Shown in pieces: positions 50,788 through 62,909 of a stretch of DNA of 64,000 nucleotides. Numbering within the stretch: position 1 is the first letter of the stretch; the number at the start of each line of letters is the position of its first letter. The translations under genes and the position numbers were made by a program. The stretch is from positions 19,903,063 to 19,967,062 of the forward strand of contig NC_133063.1 in assembly GCF_048771995.1 (NCBI RefSeq), in the 5' to 3' direction. The stretch comes from Taeniopygia guttata (lineage: Eukaryota; Chordata; Aves; Passeriformes; Estrildidae). The notes below the pieces were generated by a model. That model was not told where the DNA came from. It searched no databases and worked only from the letters and a program-made list of their open reading frames with translations.

Positions 50788-52457
50788 ACAATTTCATTGT
50801 GTTTTAAGTTGAAAAATTTTCCATTCCTGAAATAAAGTGATATGACATAATAAAATATAAAAATTATTGTTAGCAGTGCTTCTGTAAGGATGATGATAAG
50901 CATAGATATTAAAGCTTACATATAAAGAAGCACAATAGAAAGTATACTTAATATACTACACTTTCTCTAAATCTCAATGATTTTGTACATACAATCTCAG
51001 TTCTTAAAGTAATTTTTTTTTACTACAATGATGCTACTAAATCAGATTGGTGTGTAGGACTAAGGAAAACAACTTCATCACAATACTTCCCAATTTCACA
51101 CAAGTCAAGGAATGTGTGACAGTGTATTTAGTTGTAAAACTACAAAATTTTCTTCACAGATATTTTCAGCATTTTATGATGAAGGAAAAAAAGAACAAAA
51201 ATAGTAATTCTGATATTTCCAAATAATACAATTTGGCAAACTTAGATGGGTTTCACTTTTCTCTCAGAATAGAGTACATCAATTTCAAGTGGTCACTGTA
51301 GGTGCTAGAGATTTGTAGAAGCATTTTGAAGTAAATTTAAGCTTTTTTTTCTAACAATCTCAATTATATTTCATGTATTGTAATCACATGAAAATATATA
51401 ATTAATGCTCTATTAGAATGTAATAACAAAGTGCTCATAAACCCAATGCAATTTGTCAGCTGTCTTGATATCATGGTATTAAAACCTGAATGACACCTGT
51501 GCAACTCTTAAACAAAAGTTTTACACAGCAAAATAAATATTTCAGAATAGTTCATATTCTATGAAGATAAAAGTTCGTTTCTTATGCAAGAAAAGATTTT
51601 ATGTAGATTCATATAACTCATAAGATGCACCTTTACTCGTGGTTTTCTTGAATTGTTTAGATCTTTGGTAGTTTAGGTCAATTCACATAAGTGGATTTTA
51701 GTTCTTATTGTTCTAAGCACATAAATACAGGAATGACACTTTGGCCTTTTTTAACCTCGATTTTCTATTAGTGATTTTTTTATTTGTCAATATCTTTGTA
51801 TTAAGTGCATTTCAGAAAATAACAGTAATTCTCAGACTGACCCTTAATTCTTTAGGAAAGTAAATGCAGACCACTTCTGTCAATAAGAAGCGTGAGTATC
51901 AATTTCCCATGGTTTTTTTTTGTGCAGTGAGGATAACACTGAAGGGAAGCAGAATCCTTGAAGTGTCAGCTTTTGCACTGATATTTCTTGCATTCTATAT
52001 GGTAGATTATTTTTTAAATTTCTGTAGAATTTTTGCCTTCATACATGCATGAAGAAAAAATTGATCAGCTGCATATTTGTCCTGTTTCTTTCCAATGAAA
52101 GTAGTCCACATTTATGTATTCATCTTAGACACAGCAAACACTCAAAATTATTAGAGAGATGAATAAAGCAGAGAAAATAATGATGTTCATAATTACAGCT
52201 TTAGCAATTTTCCATTCCCATTGTTTGTGCTGTGAAAGACAGAGATATAATTTGAAAATTGAAAAAAGCTTGCCACCAAGATACTGAAACAGATTAATCA
52301 AGAGTTGAATCGTCTGCATATGGATGACTGATCTAAAGTAAACAATTCTGTGATAAATTAAGGACTATTTGTTTATCACTTACTGCTAAATGACAGCATG
52401 TTATTTCTGAAAGGGACAACCATTACATGGAAGGGCTGCCCTTGCCAATCTGTCAAT

Positions 52458-52522
52458 GCTTATTACAACAGTTGCGTGTACTTTAGCATCTAAGATCATG
52501 ATATTTCTATCTGCCATGCACT
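52458..52522 (+). repeat. 65-bp inverted repeat, right copy
   Basis: It begins GCTTATTACAACAGTTGCG and ends ATCTGCCATGCACT. It differs from the left copy at unit positions 6, 18 and 34 only. The 1,670 bp between the copies contain no recognised gene or transposase. Confidence 0.92.
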
Positions 52523-53289
52523 TTAATTCAAAATGTCCAGCTGAGTTTGACTACCAGCTATATACCTCTGCTTGGATATTTGGGGTCAGACGCAAAATCA
52601 CAAAAAGAGATAAAATGCCTATATTACGTGTGAGCAGAAGAGAAACAGTTTAAAATAAGACATCTCTACCTAAAATCTAAGCTCATTTTACAGGCAGCTC
52701 CCAGATGCTCCACCCCTAGTGTGCACTGAGCTGCATTGATGCTTGCAATTTAGTTTGGACATCTGGTTAAAGTCCTTCTGATCAATATCACAGAGCAGAA
52801 GAGGAGAAGAAACCTGCTGAGGACTATTTTCTATCCTTCAGACTAAGGCAGCTTCAATCATACCTGTCATTCCTGAAGAAAGTTTGCTTAACCTGTTTTT
52901 CACAGCTACAACATGACACCAGCGTTCCACGCCTTTTTTGCACAGTACTTCCTTATTCCTTAGCTAATAATTAATGCTCCCTTTTTGCAAGGTAAACTCA
53001 ATACTTTCTGGTGTGTTTCTTGTCTGTATGTTAATACAGACTGACTAGCTTTTGCAGCTTTTTTTGTGCATTAAAAGGCTTATTTTCCCCTGTTAGACAA
53101 ACCTCTAAACAATTTTTATCTTCCCCTTGGAGACCTTTTATCCTATATCTTCCACAATTTCTTTCATTAATATTGTCTAAAATACAGCACTGCCATATTA
53201 ACCATGTAGTAGTGAATGATGAAGAAAGGTTATTTCACATTATTCACACAGCTCATCTTTTAAATTCACTCCTATATAAATACTTACTT

Positions 53290-53680
53290 TCTCACATGAA
53301 CACCACTACCATCTCATACAACCCACGGACCAGAATCATTCCTAGGTCCCTTTCTACCAAAATGTTGCTGTCTTGGTTGTTTTTTATTCTGTCCTTTAGA
53401 ATTATATTATTCAATAATCTGAATACTTCTTGAGGTCTGCTCTCCAGTTGAAAAGATGTTTCCCACTGAGATGCAATGCTTTGCACTTGTCCTTGTTGAC
53501 TTTTATTCACCAGCTTGTCAAGGCCAACTATAAAGTTAAGCCTGTCTATACGTTCCTATTCTTTTCCAGCCTAATGTTACCTCTGAATTTAATGACCGTG
53601 CCCTTATTTCATCATCCCATCATTATTACAAACTGTTCCTGAGTGCCACACAGAGGTCATATTCCCTGACTTTAAGGTGC
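53290..53680 (-). mobile_element. Old CR1-clade LINE fragment, minus strand
   Basis: CCTAGGTCCCTTTCTACCA, TTTGCACTTGTCCTTGTTGA, CACCAGCTTGTCAAGGCC and CCTCTGAATTTAATGACCG follow the order seen in reverse-complemented CR1/L3-type elements. It is strongly diverged, so boundaries are approximate and subfamily unresolved. Confidence 0.65.
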
Positions 53681-56600
53681 TGAATTCTGGAAACAGTTTT
53701 CCAGCCAGTATTGCACTGAGCATTCAGGACATGCAGCTCTACATGCTTCCTCACCAGAAAGTGTTGAGTGAAACAGCACAACGATTTTATGGTAAAGCCC
53801 GAATGCATAACATCTGCTGTTTCTACCTGTTGAAAAAGCCTTTCATATTTTCAAAGGCAGAAATTAGATTGTTTAGCCATGATTCCTTCTGGCTGTTTCT
53901 CAGTTCTTTGCTTTCTTCAAGATACTTGTAAACTCTGCTGCAATTGCCAAGCATTTCTTCAGAACCTTTTAGTAAGCTGAGAGACAATTTGCCATCTCAC
54001 CCTTTTCTTCCTCTTTAAAGTATGATAGAAAGAAAGCTTTTCTTTTTATTATTATTTTATTACTATTTTATTTTAATATTTTATTATCACTTTTATTTCT
54101 GCCTACCGGTATTTTGCTCATCCTCCATATATTTTCAAATGTAGCTGTAAATAACAGAAATATCAAGATCTTCCCTCTGGAGTTCACAAGGAATACTGTC
54201 ATTCAAGGCCCTTCAACTTCACTTGGACCACACTGAATATGGCCAGTTTTCTTATTTCAGGTTGGACTCTTTCCTCCAGCACCTGGCTGCTGCTGAGTGC
54301 CTTGCACATGTGCTGGAGCTTGCTGTGCAAGTGCAGTCACAATCAACGAGCTAATAGGTGGTATGAAAAATCAGTATAAATCTTGTGGCTATACAGTACC
54401 TGTAAATAGATTAATATCATAAGAATAATACACCCCATTCTACAATCTGCTCTTTTTAGAGTGTCTGGGAGGAAAAAAAAAAGATAATAAACCAACTCCT
54501 CAGACTTTCCAATGAAGTAAGTCTTATTAAGAAACTGTGCATGTTTTCTTGCTGTTTGGACTCCATGTTGCATTACTCATGGGAAGGAATGAAATGAAAA
54601 TAGCATGATCACTTCTTAAAGAAGAGAAATGTCTGGTAGCCAGTACACCTTGATAACATTTACAGACAGAGATAATAGCTGCTCCCAGCCTCTACCCAGT
54701 CTCATCACATCCAAAATTCCTCCTTAAGCAATGTCTGCAAGGATTTAATCAATAATTCAGTGGAAAAGCACAGGTCTTTCATGTCATATGAAAATATACC
54801 AACTTTCACCTTCACTCACAGACCTGGGAAGTTCCTTTAATACAAAATAAATGTCACTGGAACCAGTTAGAACTGAGCATACAATCTTTTGAAGGAGGGA
54901 GGACTTGGTTCCTCCAGAACATTCTGAGACAATCAAAGGAAATAAATCTTAAATTCTTCAAGTAATTTTTACCTCTCTTCACTATGTCTCCACTATAATG
55001 TTTTCCAGCACAGTTCTCACATCACATTTGAGTTTTCCAGCACTGCTGACTCAGATTTTCCACATCAATAAGGAAGTGAATTTCTGCAAGACTGAGAAAA
55101 ATATTTTGGCTGAGAAGGAAAACAGCTCTCCATATAATACCCATGCATAGTAATCATTAATTCAGTGTTCTCAAATAATGCTGAATGGCCAAACCTGATC
55201 CAACTGTAGTAAAATTAAGCCAGGTGCTTGCAGGAGTCTTAGGAGGAAGAGGAGATAAAGGAGGAAGGAGGCACACACATCACAGCGCAGTAAATATTAC
55301 AGGGGTCTTCTTGAAGGAGATAAGGATATCTCCAAACTGCTGTAACATATCTTGCAAACCTGGATAGAAGTTGAGGAAAAAACTGGTGTGAGGGCAGAAA
55401 CCAGCTGCACTCATAACTTACTTCCCTCTTAAATGATCTGGTTATCATGTGATCTTTAAAAGAAGGGAAATATCAAAAAATCACCTTTGAGGCACAGAAC
55501 TTTATTTCACCATATATCTTGATTTTATTTATGTTTGAAGGGCTGTTGCATAAACACCTATTTTAAGGATGTCAGCAAAATTACTTGGAGTCATTGAACT
55601 GTGCAAGCTGTTTGGCAGATAATTGGCACACCCTACTGCTGAAGATGGGTGACTAATACTGCTCTGTATTCAGGTTTAATATGAAGACAACTTTTTATTA
55701 TAGTTATGTTGAGTCATTGGCTAATGTGAAAAACAAGCAAACAACACACCCAACTACTAAAACAATAAAAAATTTACACCCACTTGTTTTTCTTCCAAAA
55801 ATGTTGACAGCATCACAATATATTGTCTCCTTTTGATAAATTAAATTAATTATGTTAAAATATCTATTCTCTGAATATGCTTGAGAAAATTTCAGAATTA
55901 AGAGAAAGTGAGTTTCATTTGGCCTTGGTCCTTGTAAAATGTTAGAAAATCATCATCATCATCTGCTTTTGAATGGAGGAATTTGACTGCAAAAAACTGA
56001 CATAATTAGCTATTCTTGCCCTCCCATCTCCACGGGAGGGACAACAGTTCTGCTCAGAGATGTATATCAGCCAGGACTCCTAGAGCTCACCAAACCAGAT
56101 GTGTTGCTAGCTTGCTCTGGATCTCACAGCCTCAAAAGTTCCTTTCCAGGATTCCAGGTGCTCTTTTTCAAATCCAAATGAAGGCAGAACAGGTTGGTGA
56201 AAAATTGGACCCTTTGATATTTTTTTGTGATAGAAGCTTATAGTGTCTTCCTTGGTTACATTAAAAACTTTTGATAAAAGCAAGAAACCTGTGCATCAGA
56301 AGTAGTTAGTTTTGCATTATTCCGTGAGGATGCATGTCTGCCAAGCTTACTACTCCAAAACCAAACTCCTGGCTGTGCACAGCAGGGACAGGGCTCATGT
56401 GATTTATTAAGAACTTAAGGAGAGGCCTGTCAACGTAGGAGGTGATGTGAGCCATGCCAAACAATCTGGCTGTTTGCTGTGGGAGTTCGGCTGATTACGC
56501 GTCTCCTCTTCACCGCTTCTGAGTGCAGAGAGGAGAGACCACTGAAAAAGCACCAGCACACTTCTCTCAGAGGACATTCTTCCTTGGAGCTGGAGGAGAG

Positions 56601-59389
56601 CAGCTACTGTTAAACTCCAGGCATTCAAAGGATTTTCTTCCTTCTCATTTATGGCAAGTGTCCCGTAATATATCTATGCCTTCTCCTGGTGAGGGCTCAT
56701 CTCCTGTCCTTTGCATGGGCTCAGGCACAGCAAACTCCAACAACTTCAGTCACCCTTCCTGATTAAGTTCCACAAGATGAGATTGTTCTTTAGCCTGATC
56801 CCTTAACTTCAAACTGAGCACATTAAGCCTCTTATTGAAACACAGACCTCCTATCTGAGCTAATATCTGTCCAGCAGCAGAGCCAACAAGAAAAGAGCAC
56901 AAATCAGGACATAGTGCATCTGGCAAAGCACCTATGTTTTACCCATCATTTTCTCAAGAATAGTACTAACCTGAGCCTATATGGAGCATGAATAGGGTCT
57001 TTAGAGTAACAATAGAGGTAACAAGTAACGAAACCTTAATCAAGAAAAGTTGTGGCACATTGTTATAGATAGTAGAACTTAGAGTTCTGATGAATCAGGC
57101 CTTAACAGCTCTTTGAAACTAGAGTTGTTTAATCTTGAGTCACCATCAGTCACCATTACTGCAGAGCATAGGGACCTAAAAAGCTACAATCACATTTGCT
57201 GGCCAGCACTTTCTTCTTCCCATCCACTTCTGCACAATCCATTTGTAGGCATAAAGCAGTGACCATAACCTGTCAAAACTATAAAGAAATGCCTTAAAAA
57301 AAAGTAAAAAAAACCCCAACTTTGTTGCAATTCAAATACAGTGGCCTTTGAGCCCTGCTTGCATAAGGTACACGCTGACACAAGTTTCCAGAATGCTGGA
57401 AGCGTAACCACAGTGCAGAGAGGCAGAAGCAGCTATTCTGACTCACAGTTTGGGAAACATCAAACCATTAATCTGAGCACAAGAAAGAAAGCAAGCTTGT
57501 GTGCTGCAGGAACAGGGAGATGCTCAGTGCCTGCTGTATTTTTAAAACAGACATTTTAAACAGGTATTAGCTCATCATTAACCTTCAGTAGTGTATAAAC
57601 TCACCAAAAGTTATGAAACTTGAAAAGGAAGGGTAGGACCTACTTTTGGTAAGGTCTGCATGATTTCAGTTTTATAGCTTTTAAGTACCTAAATGATGAC
57701 TGATTTTAAATAAACACAAGAAATGCTAAAGCATTTTTTTAATGAGATGTTTGTTTTAACTAAGGAGCCTCACTCTGTACTGTGGTTTCTTGGTTAAATA
57801 AGTTGAATATCCCATCCCACTAATTGATAATCACGTCAGATTTTCCACTCTAAGTGACTAATGGAAATTTGAATGCCACTTATGCTTGTTTGCCTGAAGT
57901 TTTCCTAATGCTGCATGATGCCAGAGTCGTTTATAGGTTTAGTCTTTAATGTATTGATTTTGCTTATTAGGTTTGTTAACCAAAGTCAGTGAAGTCTTGT
58001 TAAAAAATAGTAGTGCCTGATCACCTTAAATGCTACAGAGACCTCACAACGATGATTAGTCTTGTGGTGAGCTAAGGGTTTTTTACTCTTCCAAGGAGGG
58101 GAACATCAGGACAGAAATCACTTGCCAAATCCCATCTACTAAGGTCTTGGCAACAAAATATGTCAAAAATTTTAAAGAGAAAATAATTTTTGTACCAATA
58201 AACAAATCTGCTATTTATCAGAAAATTTTAAGAAATTAGGTTGTTGAACATATATGAAGGTTAGCTTTTCTTTTCAGATAAAGGTTACAGGAATTTTGTT
58301 GCATCTTGATAAGTTCTTGACAATATCTGAGGAGTTTTACAACCTGAAAAAAATGTAAAAATGCTTGCTGGATAATTCTGTTGCTGGACAAATAATTTTC
58401 TGTATGTTCAGTGAGGGCTAAAAGGAAAGAAAATCTATTTGGAAAAAGATTCTTTCCTGTGGTACATCAAAATCATGGAGGTAAAATTGATTCTTTAGTA
58501 GCAATGGTCCTCATTCATTAGTGGAATTTGTGTGACTAAATTTTCAGGCATTGTGGCAGACTGATACACCTTTATATCCCAGTGACTTCATCTCTGGATG
58601 AGGATGACTGTCTCTAAGCAAGTAGTTAAACTTACAGCGGAAATTCTAGAATATCCTCAACTATTTTCTTAGAAAAATTAACAAAGCTAAATGAGATTAA
58701 AATATATTTGGAAAAGGTGTAAAAATAAATTTGTCATATACTGGTGGTAAACATATTCAGACTTCTGCTCTAAATGCTGCCTGCTATCTAAGATTAACAT
58801 AGGATTCAAATTTAGATTCCTTAGTTTTGGTCAAGGAAAAAAAAAAATCTTCCCTAGCTTTCGGGATCATCCTTGTCTTTTCTAAAATACTAAATCTGCA
58901 TAATATGGAGAGTGAACCAGGGACAGAAGATATTGCCAACAATATAAATTAACAAAATGCATTTCTTGTGGAGCAACAGCTCAAGGTAGCTTGTTATTTC
59001 ATGTACATCAAAATAATTTGGGTAGTCAGATTAAGAAAAGGTCTAAAATTAACTTCTGTACCAAGTGGGTGACAGTTGCTCTCTGTGAAGTTTTCCAGAG
59101 CTTTATCCATTTGGGAGAACACAGTCTAACTCAGTACATGCTCAGTAGGATGCCACCCTGAGGATTAAGCAAAAGGGTTAATGAATTTCCTGACTCACTC
59201 AGGTTGAAGAGAGGTCAGACAGTGACTGTTCCATGCTCAACAAAAGCAGGAGGGGAGAAGGCTGTTATAGCAGGCATTTTGAAAAACAGATACCCAATTC
59301 AAGCTCCAAGTAAAATGCACTGGCCAAGATGAGGGCTTGGCAGAAACCTAAAAGTGCTCTCCTGGGCTCGTGGACAGCCTTCCAGTGAC
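53681..59389. other. Intergenic DNA without recognised genes
   Basis: No coding exon, RNA gene or recognisable transposon. An AT-rich simple stretch lies at 54035-54095 (TTATTATTTTATT-type units). Small open frames lack features. I looked for exons of a seven-transmembrane receptor, because ADGRV1 lies downstream of ARRDC3 in other vertebrates, and saw none. Confidence 0.45.
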
Positions 59390-60247
59390 TCATCCTGGTT
59401 TAGTGCTTCAGCTCACAAAGACCTTGAAGTTGGTCTAACATGACTACTAAGTCTGGTAGTTCTTAATGTTTTATTTATTCTAATTTAATTTTTTAAATTT
59501 TTAAAAGCTACCCAGTGATCTTCCAGGTGATACAGTGGTTCTTGGTATTTTCTTGTTTGGTAAGAGGAGGAAACTATGGCAGGAAACTCCTTTGGCACAA
59601 GCAAGTACTTGTGTGTTGTCTGTGTGCTGCAGCAGGAGCCAGCCAGCATTTTCTCTGTGCTCAGAATGTGATTTCAGTCCCCAAAGCTGGGTTTGCCTCT
59701 CTTCACATCGAGCTGTGCTGGTTCCCTGGAGAGCATCCCCTGCTCTTGGAACGTGCTCCCTCGTTGGGCGCTTACCTGGTGCCTGGCACTTACAGCTCAT
59801 CTCCCTGGGAGCTGTTGTGCTTGTTCCCTGGGCTGTGCTCATGTTCAACAGTGACACCAGAAGCTCAGAGGTGCCTCCTGCTCAGAGGAGCCCTGGTGTG
59901 TGGTCGTTGTTCCCTGTGCAAGGCTGGAGCTGCCGCTCTGTTTGTGTTGCTGCTGTGCTTTGTGTTGATTAAGGGGAGGGTTGCCATCTATTGAAACTGT
60001 TTAAATAAAGACTAAACAGGTTTGCATATTTTCTATGGGACACTCTAGATTAATCCATTCTTTTCTTCTCCTGTCTTCTTCCCTAACCCCTAAAAAAACC
60101 CAAAAGAAATCCCAAAACCAACAAAAAACTCCCACCAAGAACCTGCTCCCCCTCACTCTCTTCCTGCAACCAAAAAGAGAAAACCTTATTCAATATAAAC
60201 AGGGCAGACAACTGGCGATGAAGACATCATACAGTCAACCTAGGACA
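59390..60247 (+). mobile_element. Probable diverged family B-like LTR
   Basis: The last 66 bp (60182-60247) align in the same orientation with the end of the LTR at 32705-33341: AATATAAACAGGGCAGACAA against the corresponding segment there, and ATCATACAGTCAACCTAGGACA (split: ATCATACAGTC, then AACCTAGGACA). The end AGGACA fits the TGTCCT/AGGACA termini. An AATAAA lies at 60004-60009. At 59391 ATCCTGGTTTAG resembles the family start, so the left boundary is a guess. The middle contains overlapping open frames of 159 and 145 codons with no recognised domain. Confidence 0.5.
60004..60009 (+). terminator. Poly(A) signal inside LTR-like segment
   Basis: AATAAA within CTGTTTAAATAAAGACTAAAC, a few bases after the stop of the 59515-59994 frame. 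It is most simply read as the LTR polyadenylation signal. Confidence 0.5.
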
Positions 60248-60335
60248 AGCAAAAAGAAAGAAGCCACACAAAAATACCAAACTAAAACCCACACTGGATG
60301 TTTCAGCAGTTTTGAAGAAATAGGCATGTTCTAAG

Positions 60336-60728
60336 CTCATGGGTGTTGCCGTGAGAGACCGGCTCCAGGCGGACACCTGCGGGCACAGAGGGAGGAGGGG
60401 AGAGGCGGCGGCTGCTTTCCCCTTTGGCTCTGCGAGGCTCAGTTCTAGTGCGGGAACAGACGAAATGGCGACACGGGGCTCGGGTGCAAACACGCGTTTA
60501 TTGTAGAAGCGTGTTCCCAAGACACCGGGGAACCGAGCGGGGGTTGGTTATACCCCGTGCCGGGGGGTGGGGGGGAACCTGAGCCGCGGCCAGGTGATAA
60601 AGGGAACAAAGGGTTGGGACAAGGGACCGCAGGGGGAAGGGGGAGTAAGACAGGAAGGCAGGACAAGGGGGGACCGCGAGGGAAGGGGAATGGGGCGGGG
60701 AAGAAGAAGAGAAAATTACAAATCCTAC
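60336..60728 (-). mobile_element. GC-rich LTR-like element, minus strand
   Basis: An abrupt GC- and CpG-rich block within AT-rich DNA. Read on the minus strand it has LTR architecture: a TATA-like GGTATAACC (60546-60554), then about 45 bases later AATAAA (60497-60502), followed by GCGTGTTTGCACCCGAG and a GC-rich U5-like stretch. Exact TG/CA boundaries could not be fixed and no target duplication was found. The alternative is a CpG-island promoter, but no exon accompanies it. Confidence 0.5.
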
Positions 60729-62454
60729 ACCTGGGGACAGATTTTACTCTGGAAGCTGGGAAAACTGCAACACAAATTCAGCTGTTATTTCAGCAGAACA
60801 CCTTAAAAACTGAGAAAAAAAACCCCAACTCCTACTGTTTTGTAATGCTTAAGAAAAAATGTTATCCTTGTTTATTCTTCAGTTAAAAGGAGTTGAGGCT
60901 TGCTTCAAAAATTGGTTACAAAGAAGAAAATTTGAAAGCTGGATTGTTATATGCAATTTCTGTTAAAGAGTGGCATTTAATGGAGTGACAAAATCTATCC
61001 CTAAATCAAAGCACCCCTGTGTTTATCGGAACTCTATCTTGATATAAAATCCAATATCAATTTATTAATCTCAAGATCTGATACCAGCTCATGAATTTGT
61101 GGTACCATCCTGTTTAGGGTGCAAAGAAGAATATGTGAGTCCACTAGTTCATCTGCTGATTTAAAACCCACACATAGGACTAAACCCTCTAAGCCTTGAT
61201 CTGTCTTGATTTCCATCATGTCAGTATCTGCCCACATTACTGAGGGCTGTTTTGGTGAAGAAATTGTGCAAAACTAACCCTTCCCTACTTTTTGGGGAAA
61301 CAATGTAGCAGATATAGGAAGATTTTGCATAAAAGAAGATCTTGTCCTTGCATGGAAACAGGTTTTGTTTTGCCATTGATATATCAAATAAAAGGAATAA
61401 GGAGGAAGGACTGGCCATTTCTTTAATCAAGCACCAGGATGATATGCAGCAATAAATTTGTGACTCAGCATTGCTGTCTGCTGAGGGATGGGACTGAATG
61501 CTTCTCTAAACACAAATAAAAATCCTCAAAAGACTTGTGAACAAGACCTCTGTCTGCTCAACTTCCTCCTGACTACATCAGAGTAAAAGTCACATCTCAG
61601 TGTATATTTAGATGTAGAAATCTGTTTTGACATTTTGTGAAGGCTCCATACATGTTATCCATATCACAGTAGAAACGAAATAGGTGTAAACAACTGATGA
61701 AAAGAAGCAAGAGAGCAATTGTGACATTGGGAACTCACTGGGAAATGACATTGCATTCACTGTTTAAAAAAATTCACACTCTTCAGCAAACCTCACAGAG
61801 CACTTAAAACCAGTCATTTTTTCAGGCTTTAAGAATGGTAACAAAAAAACAAGGGTTGGTGCACATTTTCTAAAGAATTTCCCCATATCTTCTCCTCATT
61901 CATCAGGAAAGATGTAAAATTGCAGCCCAGTCTCAAAGAGTTGCCTGTGCAAGCTACCAGCTTCTGCAGCTCCAGGGAAGTGTAATTCCAAATGTAATAC
62001 AAAACACCATAGTCAACTCACTTCTGCATTTTGCACATAGATGGCACAGTTTTGCCTGAGAGGATGCCACTTTGCACTGTTCCCTCTCTTATTCACAGTG
62101 TGAACAGCAGTGCTCAGCACCACACTCCCAGATGCAGCTTTTTGCAGAATGTCATGAAGTTTAATCTAATGTTGTCACAGATTGCTGTTCTGACTCAGCT
62201 AATCCTGCACAGCCTTTGAGTAGCTGAAAGGACTCTGAACCTGTCAGGAGGTATCCTGTCAGCTTTCTCTGGAACCTAACTCAGACAAGGGGTTGCTTCA
62301 AACAGTGAATGCCTGACATCCTCTCTGCAGTGGAATCAGACCATAGGCGTGCTTGCCTTTGATGAAAGCCTGGCACAGGAGCAAGAAAAGGCTGCCTCAG
62401 ACCACTGAATGGACTACAGATTTCTGGGGTGGTAGTGGGGTGTGTGTGAAAATA
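60729..62454. other. Intergenic DNA without recognised genes
   Basis: AT-rich DNA with no gene and no recognisable repeat. Confidence 0.45.
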
Positions 62455-62494
62455 AATAGTAATAGTAATAGTAATAATAGTAATAGTAATAGTA

Positions 62495-62566
<72 letters not shown>

Positions 62567-62582
62567 TAAACATATAAATAAA
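62455..62582. repeat. (AATAGT)n/(AAT)n microsatellite
   Basis: About 45 bp of AATAGT and AAT units pass into roughly 20 pure AAT units, ending ATATAAACATATAAATAAATAA. It abuts the CR1 fragment that follows. The long open frames across it (poly-Ile on the minus strand, poly-Asn/Ser on the plus strand) are artefacts of the repeat. Confidence 0.95.
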
Positions 62583-62629
62583 TAAATGACCATCCTTTTG
62601 TATAAAAAAATGAGTGAGGGCGATCTTTT

Positions 62630-62909
62630 ATGTGGGCAATTAGTGATGGAACAAGAGGAAGAAGTTTTAAACTGAAAGAGGAGAGATTTAAATTATATGT
62701 TAGAATGAAAATCGCGATTGTGAGGGTGTTTGATGCTGCCACAGAGAAGTTGTGGTTGCTCTGTCTGTGATGGAATTGTTCAAGGCCAGGTTGGCTTTGA
62801 GCAACCTGGTCTAGTGGAAGGTATCCTTGCCCATGGCAAGGGATTGGAACTGGAAGATCTTTAGGGTCCCTTCCAGCCCAGATCATTTTGGGATTCTATG
62901 ACTATGATG
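62630..62909 (+). mobile_element. CR1 LINE 3' fragment, plus strand
   Basis: It contains the typical CR1 3' end: GGAATTGTTCAAGGCCAGGT, TTTGAGCAACCTGGTCTAG, CCTTGCCCATGGCAAGGGAT, GGAACTGGAAGATCTTTAGG and the tail GGGATTCTATGACTATGATG. The 5' part is diverged. The tail is the best preserved in the window, so this is probably the youngest CR1 copy here. Confidence 0.92.

Noticed and set aside
62281-62886. 201-codon minus-strand frame, the longest in the window
   Set aside because: It runs antisense through the CR1 fragment and the AAT microsatellite; the poly-Ile run is the repeat translated.
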